64,000 bases of DNA from Candidatus Obscuribacterales bacterium (GTDB taxonomy: Bacteria; Cyanobacteriota; Vampirovibrionia; Obscuribacterales; Obscuribacteraceae), in assembly GCA_019745415.1 (NCBI GenBank), contig JAIETF010000051.1:37084-101083 (forward strand), read 5' to 3'. The position numbers were made by a program, and so were the translations under genes. Under the pieces are notes generated by a model. The model had not been told where the DNA came from. It saw only the letters and a program-made list of their open reading frames with translations, and ran no database searches. Below, in pieces: positions 1 through 9,044 of this stretch (position 1 is the first letter of the stretch; each line of letters starts with the position of its first letter).

Positions 1-1818
1 TTCAGCGCTCAAGTTCGCCCTTGCGACGTTAAGACTACTAGAGGTCAAACTTACCCTTTCAGCGGGATAGACCTGATTGAGCAAATCAAGCAGCTGCTGA
101 TCGAAGCGACAAAACTGTTCGTTTAACGATGTGAGTAGCAAGATTCTGTCTTTGACCAGCTTGATTGTATCGAAGCGACAACTAGGCATAGCTGCAAGTT
201 TTTCCAGACTACCCGCCTTATCTAGATCAGTACTTACCAAAGCGCGTTTCTTCCAAACGGCAATGAGATGCTCTCGACGAGACTTACCAGGTTCATCGGT
301 GCTTGGATTATTGATGAAGTTCCAAACTAAAGGCGAAAAACCATAGCAGCCTCGTGCCTTGATATTGAAGAAATCTGCTAGAGAATTAGGTTCTGCCTCA
401 TTTTTGCGCCAGCCGCCATGGGTTGCAGCTAAAGAAATAGTGGTGATTAAAAGACCGATTGAATTCTGAATTATGAATAATTGGCTTCCCGCTTTACCGT
501 ACTCTTTCAAATAACACCAGCCGGCACAAGCACCAAGGGTGCCTGATTGAACGAAGTTGGTTTGATAGGTCTTCTGCAAAAAGCGATCGCGACGTGTCGT
601 CATTTGAGCCAGAACCACATCATACTGATAGTTTAGTTCTTCCTGGCACCTATCTCGCGCAATCTGCATCTCTAAATACCCATAGAGAATTCTCTCCAAG
701 ACTTTAGTTCTCAGCTCATTTCTGCCCAAGTCATCCAGCGATTCTCTACCTGAGGTGAGCTCACTCAGTATAGAGTCCAGTTCTAGTAAATCAGCCGCTT
801 CTTGCGCTCCTTTGGTCAAGCCTGCCATTTTTGAAGCGGAAGATGCCTTGACGTCGCCTATGCGACAGCCGACATTAGCTGCAACCGGATGAAAATCGCT
901 TACTTGCTGCAGCAGTTCGAACAGGTCTTTATCAAAACCTTGCACTACAGTAAAGAGAGACCACAAAAGCAAGATGCGCGAATTGAGAACATCCATCTTT
1001 TGGGCTTTACCTCCTGCAATTCCGGCAAGAGTCTCAGGCTTATCAAGATCAGCATGATAGCGCTCTTTCCATAACACTTTCAGCGACTGCCGACGTGTAG
1101 AAATAGCGCCGACTGGAATCGAGTCTAGATACTTTGCCACAAGCGGGGGCAAATTCTCTCCGTCAACAGGCTTACCATCGAGCATATAGTAAAGAAACTT
1201 AGGCGGACTAAAATCACCCACACCGCCCCAAAAGCGGTTGTACATGATATTCAAGAGAGGCAGCCCGATGGACAATCCAGCGCCGACACAGGTACCGACC
1301 GCAGACTGAATAAACTGATTGTGAATGCGTGAATAAGGCTCGACTGTGCCGTATAAGACACCGAGTTGCGTAAAGTTGGCGGCATTGAAAGCCTGATTGA
1401 CTCTGTCAACCTTTCGCTGTTGTCGAGCCTGCACATTATAGGCATAGGCCATCTCGCACTCCAGCCTATCTTCAGCCTCTTGCACCTGAAAAACAGCTTG
1501 CATAATGCGGCGCAATACTTTGCCGCGCAGTCTGAGCATTTCAGCCCGAGATTGAACGTGAGCGGCGGCGCCAGCATTGCGTAAGGCAGCAAGGCGCTCA
1601 ACCTCCTCGGCGATGCCAAGAATGGAAGCCGTCTGGCTTGCCCTAGATAAAGAAGAAGCAGCAACACTTCTTTCCGCAACACTCTTCTGCGCAGCAGTTA
1701 AGCTATCTGCAGCAACGACAGGCGCTATAGATGCTTGCCCGATGATCACGAGAATGATCATGAGAACGCTCGTCAAAGCTTGCATGCGCCTAGCAAGGGG
1801 AAATCCGCAAATCGACAC
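1..1818 (-). CDS. Secreted protein with internal tandem duplication, partial
   Basis: An open frame of 606 codons runs from a GTG at 1818 to the left edge of the window without a stop, so the C-terminus is missing. The GTG lies one base after the stop of the upstream oxidase gene, with AAGGAG about 14 bases before it; an ATG at 1785 is the alternative start. The N-terminus has two arginines followed by a hydrophobic stretch ending near VVAADS, which fits a Sec signal peptide. The rest is two similar blocks of about 270 residues (starting near residues 95 and 367). Both contain a K-V-L-x-R-I helix, an N-F-x-Q-x-G segment, a G-F/DFSP segment and a D-R/S-RILLL segment. No known family is recognised. 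It is probably co-transcribed with the oxidase. A lipid- or cell-surface role would be a guess. Confidence 0.7.
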   Translation of the reverse strand, partial: MSICGFPLARRMQALTSVLMIILVIIGQASIAPVVAADSLTAAQKSVAERSVAASSLSRASQTASILGIAEEVERLAALRNAGAAAHVQSRAEMLRLRGKVLRRIMQAVFQVQEAEDRLECEMAYAYNVQARQQRKVDRVNQAFNAANFTQLGVLYGTVEPYSRIHNQFIQSAVGTCVGAGLSIGLPLLNIMYNRFWGGVGDFSPPKFLYYMLDGKPVDGENLPPLVAKYLDSIPVGAISTRRQSLKVLWKERYHADLDKPETLAGIAGGKAQKMDVLNSRILLLWSLFTVVQGFDKDLFELLQQVSDFHPVAANVGCRIGDVKASSASKMAGLTKGAQEAADLLELDSILSELTSGRESLDDLGRNELRTKVLERILYGYLEMQIARDRCQEELNYQYDVVLAQMTTRRDRFLQKTYQTNFVQSGTLGACAGWCYLKEYGKAGSQLFIIQNSIGLLITTISLAATHGGWRKNEAEPNSLADFFNIKARGCYGFSPLVWNFINNPSTDEPGKSRREHLIAVWKKRALVSTDLDKAGSLEKLAAMPSCRFDTIKLVKDRILLLTSLNEQFCRFDQQLLDLLNQVYPAERVSLTSSSLNVARANLSAE

Positions 1819-1819
1819 G

Positions 1820-3358
1820 CTAAGAGAGCCCCTCTCCTTGTCTAAAAAACAAGCCTTGAGGATCTAATTTGTCGCGCAATTGGCAAAGACGTTTATAGTT
1901 ATCAGTGCTGAAAGCGGTCTTGATCTTATCAGGACAAGAGACTATATCGGTCTCACCTAGATAATAGCCATGTGTATAGGGTTGCAAAAGCGCCAGAGTC
2001 TTTTTGTGCCATGCGAGGTTGGATTGGTCGTCGCAAGTATCAGTCCACATGGTCCACGGTCCACCATAGAGGCGAGCACTCATGGAAAAGGCGGCATCGC
2101 CAGGCTTCCTATCCGGCACCGTTGAGCCTGTGAAGAGAGCATACATGAGAACAGTTTCGGCAGATTCGACAGCTAAGAAGTGCTCCTTTACCGCCCCTAT
2201 TATTTCTTCAAGCGGCGAATTTGAGAACATAGCCTGTACTTGATTGCGTCGCCCCTGACGCCACAATGAACCAGAGAAATCAAAGAGCTTCTCAAAATCC
2301 ACCGGCTCATTCTCGGTTCGGCTAAGGCTCTTCTCAATAAGAGGGCACCGCTCCAGCAATTTAGTGGCAGCTCTAGCTTCATCTTCGCTGTCAGCGAAAG
2401 TGGTAGCGGTTACCATACAAACTTTACCGTTGCGCAAACCAGCCTTATCCTTCAGCTCAACCGGTGCCTCAGCAAGCCAAAAGCTGAACTCCACGTTGGA
2501 AGGCAGCTGAACTGCTACCTCTCGCGCCCATTTTGCCAAAGCCAGACAATCATCATAGGCATAGACGTAAGAACTAGCGGTTATGTACTTTGGCAAGGGA
2601 TATAAGTTGAGGTGATAGCGGGTGACTACGCCGAAAAACTCAGAACCAGCCCCTCTTGCGGCCCAAAAGTAGTCCTGGTGAGCAGAGGCGCTAGCCTTGA
2701 TCAACTCACCGGAAGCGGTGACAAGTTCAATAGCTTCCACGCTGGCAGAGCCAGGTCCCCAAACTCCTTGATTCCAGGACATCCCACCGCTAAGCAAATA
2801 ACCACTTAGTTTTACCTGAGGACAATGGCCACTCGGGTAAGCCAAACCATGCGCGTTCAGAACCTTTTGAATATCTCTATTGCTGATGATAGGCTGAACA
2901 ACAGCCCTGCGCCCATCTATATCCAAGGAAATAACCTGGTTGAGATCACTGAGATCAATGAGCATGCCACCCTGTCGCAACGAAGGGTTGCACCAATTGT
3001 GACCACCACCGCGCACGGCTACCTTAAGATTGTTGGAGCGAGCAAATTTTACGGCCGCAACAACATCTTGATCATCAACAACTCTTACCACCACCTGCGG
3101 TTTTCGGTCCGGCTGCAATTTATTCCAAAGGTCACCGAAAACCAACTGGTCAAAATCAGAATCCGACTGACTGAACGCTTGTCCACGCAACTCTTTGCGC
3201 AGACGATGTAAGGGAAAAGTAGACAATCTTGACTCTTTATTTGCCGCAGCCGAATCAGGGCCCAAATAAAGTGAACCAAATGCCGACAATCCACCAACCA
3301 AGAAATCCCGGCGAGACAGACCGAAGGGAGGATTACCGTTGCCACCCTCTACGGACAC
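1820..3358 (-). CDS. Tat-exported FAD-linked oxidase, berberine-bridge-enzyme family
   Basis: This 512-residue protein is a flavin oxidase of the BBE/FAD_binding_4 family, which oxidises alcohols, sugars or alkaloid-like substrates with O2. A twin-arginine signal (SRRDFLVGG, residues 14-22) followed by a hydrophobic stretch predicts folded export with its flavin. The PCMH FAD domain shows VRGGGHNW, where the His is the usual 8-alpha flavin attachment site. Further on, GHCPQVKLSG carries the Cys that makes the second (6-S-cysteinyl) bond in bicovalent members. The C-terminus has the BBE signature (YKRLCQLRDKLDPQGLFF). Length is normal for the family. The substrate cannot be told from sequence. 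The next gene starts one base after its stop, suggesting translational coupling. Confidence 0.9.
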   Translation of the reverse strand: MSVEGGNGNPPFGLSRRDFLVGGLSAFGSLYLGPDSAAANKESRLSTFPLHRLRKELRGQAFSQSDSDFDQLVFGDLWNKLQPDRKPQVVVRVVDDQDVVAAVKFARSNNLKVAVRGGGHNWCNPSLRQGGMLIDLSDLNQVISLDIDGRRAVVQPIISNRDIQKVLNAHGLAYPSGHCPQVKLSGYLLSGGMSWNQGVWGPGSASVEAIELVTASGELIKASASAHQDYFWAARGAGSEFFGVVTRYHLNLYPLPKYITASSYVYAYDDCLALAKWAREVAVQLPSNVEFSFWLAEAPVELKDKAGLRNGKVCMVTATTFADSEDEARAATKLLERCPLIEKSLSRTENEPVDFEKLFDFSGSLWRQGRRNQVQAMFSNSPLEEIIGAVKEHFLAVESAETVLMYALFTGSTVPDRKPGDAAFSMSARLYGGPWTMWTDTCDDQSNLAWHKKTLALLQPYTHGYYLGETDIVSCPDKIKTAFSTDNYKRLCQLRDKLDPQGLFFRQGEGLS

Positions 3359-3591
3359 CCGAGAACCTCACGATTAATTAGACATCAACTACAGAAAGCC
3401 TATGGCATAGAATCTACCAGGGCTCGAATAGATTAGCAGATGAGTTTGTCCAATTCTTCCATGCCATTCATTAATTCTCATTTTTGAATATGATAATATA
3501 AAACAGACTTTTCAAGAAGAAAAGTACCCTCAAAGGGCAAGTGCATAGCTGATACCACCAGCAGTACTATCAGCTTCGCACTTCACTTACT

Positions 3592-4554
3592 TCACTTCTC
3601 CTCCGGTGGCGGCGGCACAGACAAACTGCGCACCAGACCCCGGCGGAAAAGCTCTCTATCTGCCTTTATCTTCAACGACTTAGCCGGCACATTGACGATA
3701 AGATGCCAGTCGGTGTACTCAGTGCTGCGTCCTTTATCCATCATAAAAAGACGCAAGTCTACTTCATCTTTCATGATATCGAAACTCTTCTTGGTCCATG
3801 GCCAACATTCAAATGTGGTCGACTCATTCATTATGTCGGTGCCGTCGATTATCTGAAAGTCGCTGGTCAACTGGTCTATGAATGGATTTGAAATGCTACC
3901 CTGTGAAACAATTTTGACAGCTTTACGATAGAGCAAACGCTTGGGATTCTGAGTGCCGTTGGGCAAGAGAGCCGGTTCCATGCCTTTCAAGATATAAACC
4001 TTCAGCTCAAATGGGGTGCCGTATCTTTCGCCCATCGCTTGCACTTCATAATAAGCACCATCTAGCTTGATGCTTTTGATCTTGAGCTCTGATGCCTCTT
4101 TCAAACGAGAGGTTTTATCATCATGCTTGAGATTGCCTTTGATCAAGCTCTTGTGCTTGCTCAAAAATTCGGTCACTTCTTTGAATTCTTTTTTGTCATA
4201 GATAATCTCAAAGCTGGTGGCGTTCTTATAAGGCTCTTTCACCGCCAATACCAAAATCTGATTGGGCACCACACCCTCTGTAGTAGTAGCCACGACATAG
4301 TCTTTGCCGTTTAGCGAAAATGCGCTAAGCAATCTAGCCTCAAAAGCGTCATTCTGATTATCTTTGAAGCGCACCCAACCTGCTCGCTCTTCGCGTAAGA
4401 CGCGCGCTTGCAACTCTTTCGAAACTTCAACCGGCGTCTCTTTAACTTCTGGATTGAGCACTTGTTTCAGAAAAAGACTGCAACCGGACAAACTGAGACT
4501 GCACAGCGAAATTACCAGTAATTTGCACCAGTTCCGAATGTTTATAGACATCAT
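3592..4554 (-). CDS. Lipoprotein of unknown function
   Basis: A 320-residue protein with a short basic N-terminus, a hydrophobic core and a lipobox LSGC at about residues 22-25, so it should be lipidated at that Cys and anchored in a membrane. The mature part is rich in beta-strand-like alternation and Lys/Asp, with no recognised domain. It lies 7 bases downstream of the degenerate GGDEF gene on the same strand and is probably co-transcribed with it. It could be a surface or periplasmic sensor partner for that protein, but this is inference from position only. Confidence 0.75.
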   Translation of the reverse strand: MMSINIRNWCKLLVISLCSLSLSGCSLFLKQVLNPEVKETPVEVSKELQARVLREERAGWVRFKDNQNDAFEARLLSAFSLNGKDYVVATTTEGVVPNQILVLAVKEPYKNATSFEIIYDKKEFKEVTEFLSKHKSLIKGNLKHDDKTSRLKEASELKIKSIKLDGAYYEVQAMGERYGTPFELKVYILKGMEPALLPNGTQNPKRLLYRKAVKIVSQGSISNPFIDQLTSDFQIIDGTDIMNESTTFECWPWTKKSFDIMKDEVDLRLFMMDKGRSTEYTDWHLIVNVPAKSLKIKADRELFRRGLVRSLSVPPPPEEK

Positions 4555-4561
4555 ATCTGTT

Positions 4562-5263
4562 TTAAACCGAAACTACCCGGTCTCCGCCTCTTACTAAAGC
4601 AGTATCAAGAGCCTCAATAGCACATGCTATCAGAAGATCGTATTCGCTTGCATGCTCGGGGAAAGTTGCCACACCAACCGATGCTGTTACCGAAAAATTG
4701 TGCCAGTTATGCACTATGGCCTGATTGCCAATGCGCTGCCGCACTCTTTCACCAACAAGAGCAGCCCCGGCTGAATTGGTCTGGGGCAAGATGACGGCAT
4801 AATTGGCTTCGCTGTACTTGCAAGCGACATCGACTTCGCGAAGAGCACCGCGCAAGGCGTTTGAAACTATCTTGAGCAGAGCATCGCAAGTAAGCTGACC
4901 ATACTGCCTGAAGAGATCGTCGAAAGAATCAATCGAAACCATTATCAGCGAAGCTGGATGCTTATAGCGCTTGGCTCTAGCTAATTCGGCCTTTAATTCT
5001 TTGATAAAGGCGCGGTGGTTGTATAGTTCGGTAACCGGGTCTAGGAGGGCGAGCTTTTCGATGTCTTCACCGCGTGCTGCCGCCAAAGAGACCTGCTGAA
5101 TAACCAGAGCAGTCTGCTTTTCATAGTCGCGCACTCTTTCCAGAACAGCCGAATTAGCCTGCAAAGCCTCAGCCAACTGCGGTCTGCTTTTGCGCAAATC
5201 AGATATCACCCGAGTAAACAAGGGTTCAACAGGTTTGACTTCAGCACCGGGCTCGTTAGCCAT
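4562..5263 (-). CDS. Degenerate GGDEF-domain protein
   Basis: A 233-residue soluble protein with an N-terminal helical segment (residues 1-75) and a GGDEF-type nucleotidyl cyclase fold. The family start signature D-P-V-T-E-L-Y-N-H-R (near residue 75) is well conserved, but the catalytic GG(D/E)EF loop reads SEANY, so diguanylate cyclase activity is unlikely. The Asp of the metal site in the SIDSFDDL segment is present. A GGGAGG-like ribosome site precedes the ATG at 5263. Such pseudo-cyclases usually act as GTP or c-di-GMP binding or protein-interaction modules. It heads a two-gene unit with the lipoprotein at 3592-4554. Confidence 0.85.
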   Translation of the reverse strand: MANEPGAEVKPVEPLFTRVISDLRKSRPQLAEALQANSAVLERVRDYEKQTALVIQQVSLAAARGEDIEKLALLDPVTELYNHRAFIKELKAELARAKRYKHPASLIMVSIDSFDDLFRQYGQLTCDALLKIVSNALRGALREVDVACKYSEANYAVILPQTNSAGAALVGERVRQRIGNQAIVHNWHNFSVTASVGVATFPEHASEYDLLIACAIEALDTALVRGGDRVVSV

Positions 5264-5331
5264 ATAGCCTCCCGCTATTCAAATACCAACCAGAGACTAA
5301 TTTACCGCACTTTCAGAGCAAACGCGACAGC

Positions 5332-5736
5332 TTACTTCCTTTTCTTGCCTTTCTTATGTATGTGCAGGCGCTTGATTGGCTTAGATTTTTCCACATGCCT
5401 TTCGATAATATCTTTGCAGTCAGCCTCGGTAACACCGCCATAGCAAACGCCATGGCTCTCCACCGAAACCACCGGACCATGCTTGCAGAGCCCCAGACAG
5501 TCCGACTTCTTCACTTTCAATATATTATCGAGCTCACATTTTTCGATGGTCTTGCGCAAGACTTTCAGCACATCTTCAGAATCTAGCCTTGAGCAGTGCT
5601 TGCCCTCGGTGCAGACCAAGAGCCGGGTGCGCTCTTTCTTTTTGCATTTACCGCCGGGCTTATGGTTTTTGCTGAAACTAGAATGAGGCACCGCTGTGAT
5701 TCCTAAAGTACGACCGCATGGCGTTATTCTAGCCAC
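5332..5736 (-). CDS. (2Fe-2S) ferredoxin domain protein, thioredoxin-like fold
   Basis: A 134-residue protein whose C-terminal part matches thioredoxin-like [2Fe-2S] ferredoxins (the NuoE / Shethna-type family). It has a first pair of cysteines in VCTEGKHC and a second pair in DCLGLCKHGP, the usual four-Cys cluster pattern. The N-terminus before LLVCTEG is basic and poorly conserved. The frame opens with GTG at 5736, but a second in-frame GTG at 5691 has an AGGA about 9 bases upstream and would give a 119-residue protein of more typical size. The C-terminal tail is very Lys-rich. Expected role: small soluble electron carrier. It sits alone between the S9 peptidase and the GGDEF-like gene. Confidence 0.85.
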   Translation of the reverse strand: MARITPCGRTLGITAVPHSSFSKNHKPGGKCKKKERTRLLVCTEGKHCSRLDSEDVLKVLRKTIEKCELDNILKVKKSDCLGLCKHGPVVSVESHGVCYGGVTEADCKDIIERHVEKSKPIKRLHIHKKGKKRK

Positions 5737-5799
5737 ACTTGAGAGAATGGCAAGTGAATCTTCTCTATTGACAATTAAATTATCTGTAAAGAGCCCAAA

Positions 5800-7926
5800 T
5801 CAGGCAAAGGCAGGCAGTTCAGCAATTTTATGTTGATGCTCTATCTTGAATACCTTCAGAAAGAAACCAAGTTCTGACTCAAGCGTATAGATTATGTTTT
5901 CGGCTTTTCGAAAGCCATGCTGCTCGCCTTCATAAGCAATATATACAGTAGGGATACCTTTTGCCTTTAGCGCTTTGACCATGGCTTCGGCCTGGTTGGG
6001 CGGTACGACTTTATCTTCCAGCCCCTGAAAGAAAATGACCGGACAAGCAAGCTTATCAATGTGATTGATGGGCGAGCGAGATTGATAAACCGCCTTGCTA
6101 AATGGATAAGCTCCCACCAAATTATCCAAATAGCGACTCTCAAATTTGTGGGTATCACGCAGTAAGGCTTCAAGATCGCCTATACCGTAATGACTGGCAC
6201 CGGCTTTGAATACATCGGTGAAAGTAAGAGCAGCAAGCACAGTGAAACCGCCGGCACTGCCCCCCGATATGGCCACAGCTTGCCGGTCGGCCTTACCGGC
6301 AGCAGTGAGATATTTCACGGCATTGCAGGCATCTTGCACATCGACTACGCCCCAATTTTGATTGAGTCGTTTTCTATATTCGCGCCCAAAGCCGGTGCTG
6401 CCGCCATAGTTGACGTCAACAAAGGCGAAACCTCTCGAGGTCCAGTATTGCACCGCCAGCGAAAACAAACTAGAGGCACAACCGGTCGGCCCACCGTGAC
6501 ATTTAACAATCAGAGGCGGCAGGCTGCCTGTAGGTGCATCAAAGTCTTGATTGACCGGAGGATAGTAGAAAGCAAAGGCGGTTTTGCCTGCCTCGGTGGG
6601 AAACTCAATCACCTCTGGACTGGAAAGATAGCCGCTTGGCGGCAGACCGGCCGCTCCGGACTTTATGGTCTGAAAGACAGCCCGCTCTAGGTCGTACTCC
6701 ACCACGCTGTTGGCAATCTGTGCCGAGCCGGCCAGCATACAAACCCGCTTGTCGCCGCCTGTCAGATAGGCAAACTCGGTGTACGGAGCCTCAATGGCAA
6801 ACACTCGCGACTTGCTTACATAACCAAGCATGTCTTCGCCTTCAAAAGCCGGCTCGATACGCACCAAACGCCAGATGCCATGATGGTTGTAAGCGACCAC
6901 CAAACAGTCTTCAAGAACGGCATAGGTAGACTGCCCGAAGACCCACATCGGCAAACCGCATTCGCTTCGTCTCAGCAAATCGAGTGCGACGCCCTCGGCA
7001 CTGGCTTCAGGCCCCAAAACCGGCACCGGTTCAAGTTCGTAGAAATCTTTAAGGGCATAAAGCTGCCAATAACCACTCTGGTCGGCCACAAAATAGAGCG
7101 TGCCGTCCGCTCCCCATTGGGGTTGAAAGACTGAAACATCAGCCCCACCAAGCACTTTGCGATGATTGGTGATGGAGCCGTCTGCACCGACTTCGGCTAT
7201 GAAAAGAACGCTTTCGTCCCAAGGCATATTGGGATGCTTCCAAGCCATATAAGCAAGCTTTTTACCGTCTTTGCTAAAGCGCGGGGTAGAGAAAAAGTCA
7301 TAGCCGCATGTAAGCATCATAGGCTCGGCAATTTGGCCAGCCTGAACCGAAGTTTCTTGCTCTCTAGATTTGGCTGGGCTTGGCACGGCAATCGAAGCCA
7401 GATAATTTATGGGCTCGCAGGCGAGACCCTCCAAACCGGGCGCATCAGTCAAATCGACGCCGGTATGATCTTCCACAACGGCAATCAAGCCGCCCTGCCT
7501 GGGGTCGAAAACCAGGTCGGCAAAACGCATGCCCATTGCCCCGGTTACCGCCTGAAAGTCAGCCTTTTCGCCACTTCCAGCAATCTCATAAATTTGTTGG
7601 TCGGCCATGCCGACAGCAAAGACTCGGTCTTTACCCTTGTCAAAACCAACTGTATAAGCACCACCGCCATATTCATGCACCAAGGTGCGCACACTGAACG
7701 GGGCGGCGTTGACATCGGCGACTTGACCATCGGCCCCGCGCCGCACAAGCACTTGTCGACCGCCTTCTTGAGGGCGCCCCTCAAGCCAGTAAAGGGTTTT
7801 GCCGTCTGCGCCGTACAGAGGCTGGCTTAATTTCAAAGAGCCCGCCGCCACGTCTGCAGCCGAAATAGGCGATAGCCAAGCGCCGTAAGCCGCCTGCTTT
7901 CTTTGGGTTGTAGTTTGTTCAGTCAT
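5800..7926 (-). CDS. S9-family serine peptidase (prolyl oligopeptidase / acylaminoacyl peptidase type)
   Basis: A 708-residue protein with the two-part S9 architecture: an N-terminal beta-propeller (residues 1 to about 440) and a C-terminal alpha/beta-hydrolase domain. The nucleophile motif GGSAGG lies near residue 555, the catalytic Asp in GLEDKVVPP near 636, and the catalytic His in EQHGFRK near 668. There is no signal peptide, so it probably acts on short peptides in the cytoplasm. The length fits the dipeptidyl-aminopeptidase/acylaminoacyl-peptidase branch. It is transcribed divergently from the secreted protein at 7986. Confidence 0.95.
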   Translation of the reverse strand: MTEQTTTQRKQAAYGAWLSPISAADVAAGSLKLSQPLYGADGKTLYWLEGRPQEGGRQVLVRRGADGQVADVNAAPFSVRTLVHEYGGGAYTVGFDKGKDRVFAVGMADQQIYEIAGSGEKADFQAVTGAMGMRFADLVFDPRQGGLIAVVEDHTGVDLTDAPGLEGLACEPINYLASIAVPSPAKSREQETSVQAGQIAEPMMLTCGYDFFSTPRFSKDGKKLAYMAWKHPNMPWDESVLFIAEVGADGSITNHRKVLGGADVSVFQPQWGADGTLYFVADQSGYWQLYALKDFYELEPVPVLGPEASAEGVALDLLRRSECGLPMWVFGQSTYAVLEDCLVVAYNHHGIWRLVRIEPAFEGEDMLGYVSKSRVFAIEAPYTEFAYLTGGDKRVCMLAGSAQIANSVVEYDLERAVFQTIKSGAAGLPPSGYLSSPEVIEFPTEAGKTAFAFYYPPVNQDFDAPTGSLPPLIVKCHGGPTGCASSLFSLAVQYWTSRGFAFVDVNYGGSTGFGREYRKRLNQNWGVVDVQDACNAVKYLTAAGKADRQAVAISGGSAGGFTVLAALTFTDVFKAGASHYGIGDLEALLRDTHKFESRYLDNLVGAYPFSKAVYQSRSPINHIDKLACPVIFFQGLEDKVVPPNQAEAMVKALKAKGIPTVYIAYEGEQHGFRKAENIIYTLESELGFFLKVFKIEHQHKIAELPAFA

Positions 7927-7985
7927 GCTATATAAATTACTACGTTTATTGCGATATTTATACAGCCGGCTGCTATTCTAATACA

Positions 7986-8702
7986 ATGAAACAAGCCCTC
8001 AAGAGACCAGTCGCAAGAAAATCATGCCACTATAGCCAGTGGCAGTATATGGGGCTTTTCGCCTTACTATTTTCTGCTTTTAACGCCCTAATGGCGCCCC
8101 TTGCTCAAGGTGAAACCCTGCAGGGCGGTGTAGAAGAGCAGGTGCAATTACCCTATATCAACCTGCAAGCCATGGTGCCGCAGCTTGATCAGGACGGGCT
8201 TTCGTTTAAGGAAAACTGTATTGAGTTTGACCCCGAAAACCTCTATTTGCAAAAGCAAAACGGGCGCTATTTGATTTTTGGAAAAGAGGGCGAAAAATCA
8301 ATTTGGTTGCTCGACTTCGGTGACAAGGGCAAGGCAGCCGAACAAGCGCTGATGACCATCAAAGGCTATGGCTTTAACAAATACTGCCGCTGCGGCAAAA
8401 GCAATTCAATGAAATATTTTCTGATTAACAATCAGGCGCCGCAAGGCATACCAGAAAGCTTGCTCAAAGAAATGAAAGTGCCGGAAGACAGCTTGCCGGT
8501 TTATATCGGCGAAGTAAAAGCCGAGAAAGTGCAGAATAGCTGGAAGGTAGTGCAAGGGCCAGGCGGCCAAGAATGGATGCTCGACTTTGGCGGCGATGAA
8601 AACGCCGCTCGCCAAGCTGTAGAAATAATCAAGCACTATGGTTTCAGCAAACAAGTCTTCATCGGCAGGCCCGGGGCGCCGCTGCAATTCTTCCGCAAAT
8701 AG
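7986..8702 (+). CDS. Secreted protein with two related domains, function unknown
   Basis: A 238-residue protein with a basic N-terminus, a hydrophobic segment at about residues 21-40 and an Ala-rich cleavage region, so it is exported. The mature part holds two copies of a unit of about 75 residues: a strand pair, then a W-L/M-LDFG motif (residues 107-112 and 197-202), then an A-x-x-A-x-x-I-K-x-YGF helix (about 118-130 and 208-220). The first copy ends with a CRCG pair that the second lacks. I do not recognise the family. It precedes moaD by 75 bases on the same strand, but a small hairpin lies between them, so it is probably a separate unit. Confidence 0.75.
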   Translation: MKQALKRPVARKSCHYSQWQYMGLFALLFSAFNALMAPLAQGETLQGGVEEQVQLPYINLQAMVPQLDQDGLSFKENCIEFDPENLYLQKQNGRYLIFGKEGEKSIWLLDFGDKGKAAEQALMTIKGYGFNKYCRCGKSNSMKYFLINNQAPQGIPESLLKEMKVPEDSLPVYIGEVKAEKVQNSWKVVQGPGGQEWMLDFGGDENAARQAVEIIKHYGFSKQVFIGRPGAPLQFFRK

Positions 8703-8706
8703 TGAC

Positions 8707-8726
8707 TTAAGGGTAAGAATCCTTAA
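8707..8726 (+). terminator. Possible weak terminator hairpin
   Basis: TTAAGG and CCTTAA are separated by 8 bases just after the stop of the 238-residue gene, followed by an AT-rich tract ending in TTATTTT. The stem is short, so this is a weak candidate that would separate the secreted-protein gene from the molybdenum-cofactor operon. Confidence 0.35.
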
Positions 8727-8777
8727 ATATCTTATTTTCACCAGAGTAATATCATTGTGCCTGAGAGGGATTACACT

Positions 8778-9020
8778 GTGAAAACCATTAAAATTCGGTA
8801 CTTCGCCATGCTCAGGGAAGAAACCGGCAAAGATTGGGAAGACCTCAAAACAAACGCCTCCAACCTGGTGGAGCTTTTTGACGAACTGAAAGGGCTTTAC
8901 CATTTCAGTCTGCCCAGAGAAGCACTGCGCGCTGCAGTCAATAACAGCTTTTGCGATTGGCAGGAACAACTCGTAGATGGGTCGGAAGTAGTGCTCGTCC
9001 CGCCGGTAGCCGGCGGCTAA
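8778..9020 (+). CDS. moaD: MoaD, molybdopterin synthase sulfur-carrier subunit
   Basis: A ubiquitin-fold protein of 80 residues that carries sulfur as a C-terminal thiocarboxylate to molybdopterin synthase. It starts MKTIKIRYFAML and ends in the required Gly-Gly (PPVAGG). The frame is open from a GTG at 8757, but the GTG at 8778 has a GAGAGGGA site 8 bases upstream and gives the normal MoaD start, so I prefer it. It is the first gene of a tight five-gene cofactor operon; moaE follows 24 bases later. Confidence 0.93.
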   Translation: MKTIKIRYFAMLREETGKDWEDLKTNASNLVELFDELKGLYHFSLPREALRAAVNNSFCDWQEQLVDGSEVVLVPPVAGG

Positions 9021-9044
9021 ACTAAAGAGAGACTGAATAATTAG

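Noticed and set aside
573..581. HIP1 octamer GCGATCGC as sign of a cyanobacterium
   Set aside because: Only one clear copy was noticed in 64 kb, so HIP1 is not enriched here.
7162..7830. 222-codon open frame antisense to the S9 peptidase
   Set aside because: The peptidase on the other strand has full catalytic motifs, and the antisense product has no recognisable feature.
8406..8969. 187-codon open frame antisense to the secreted protein and moaD
   Set aside because: It overlaps two supported genes on the opposite strand, and its hydrophobic/aromatic text is a by-product.
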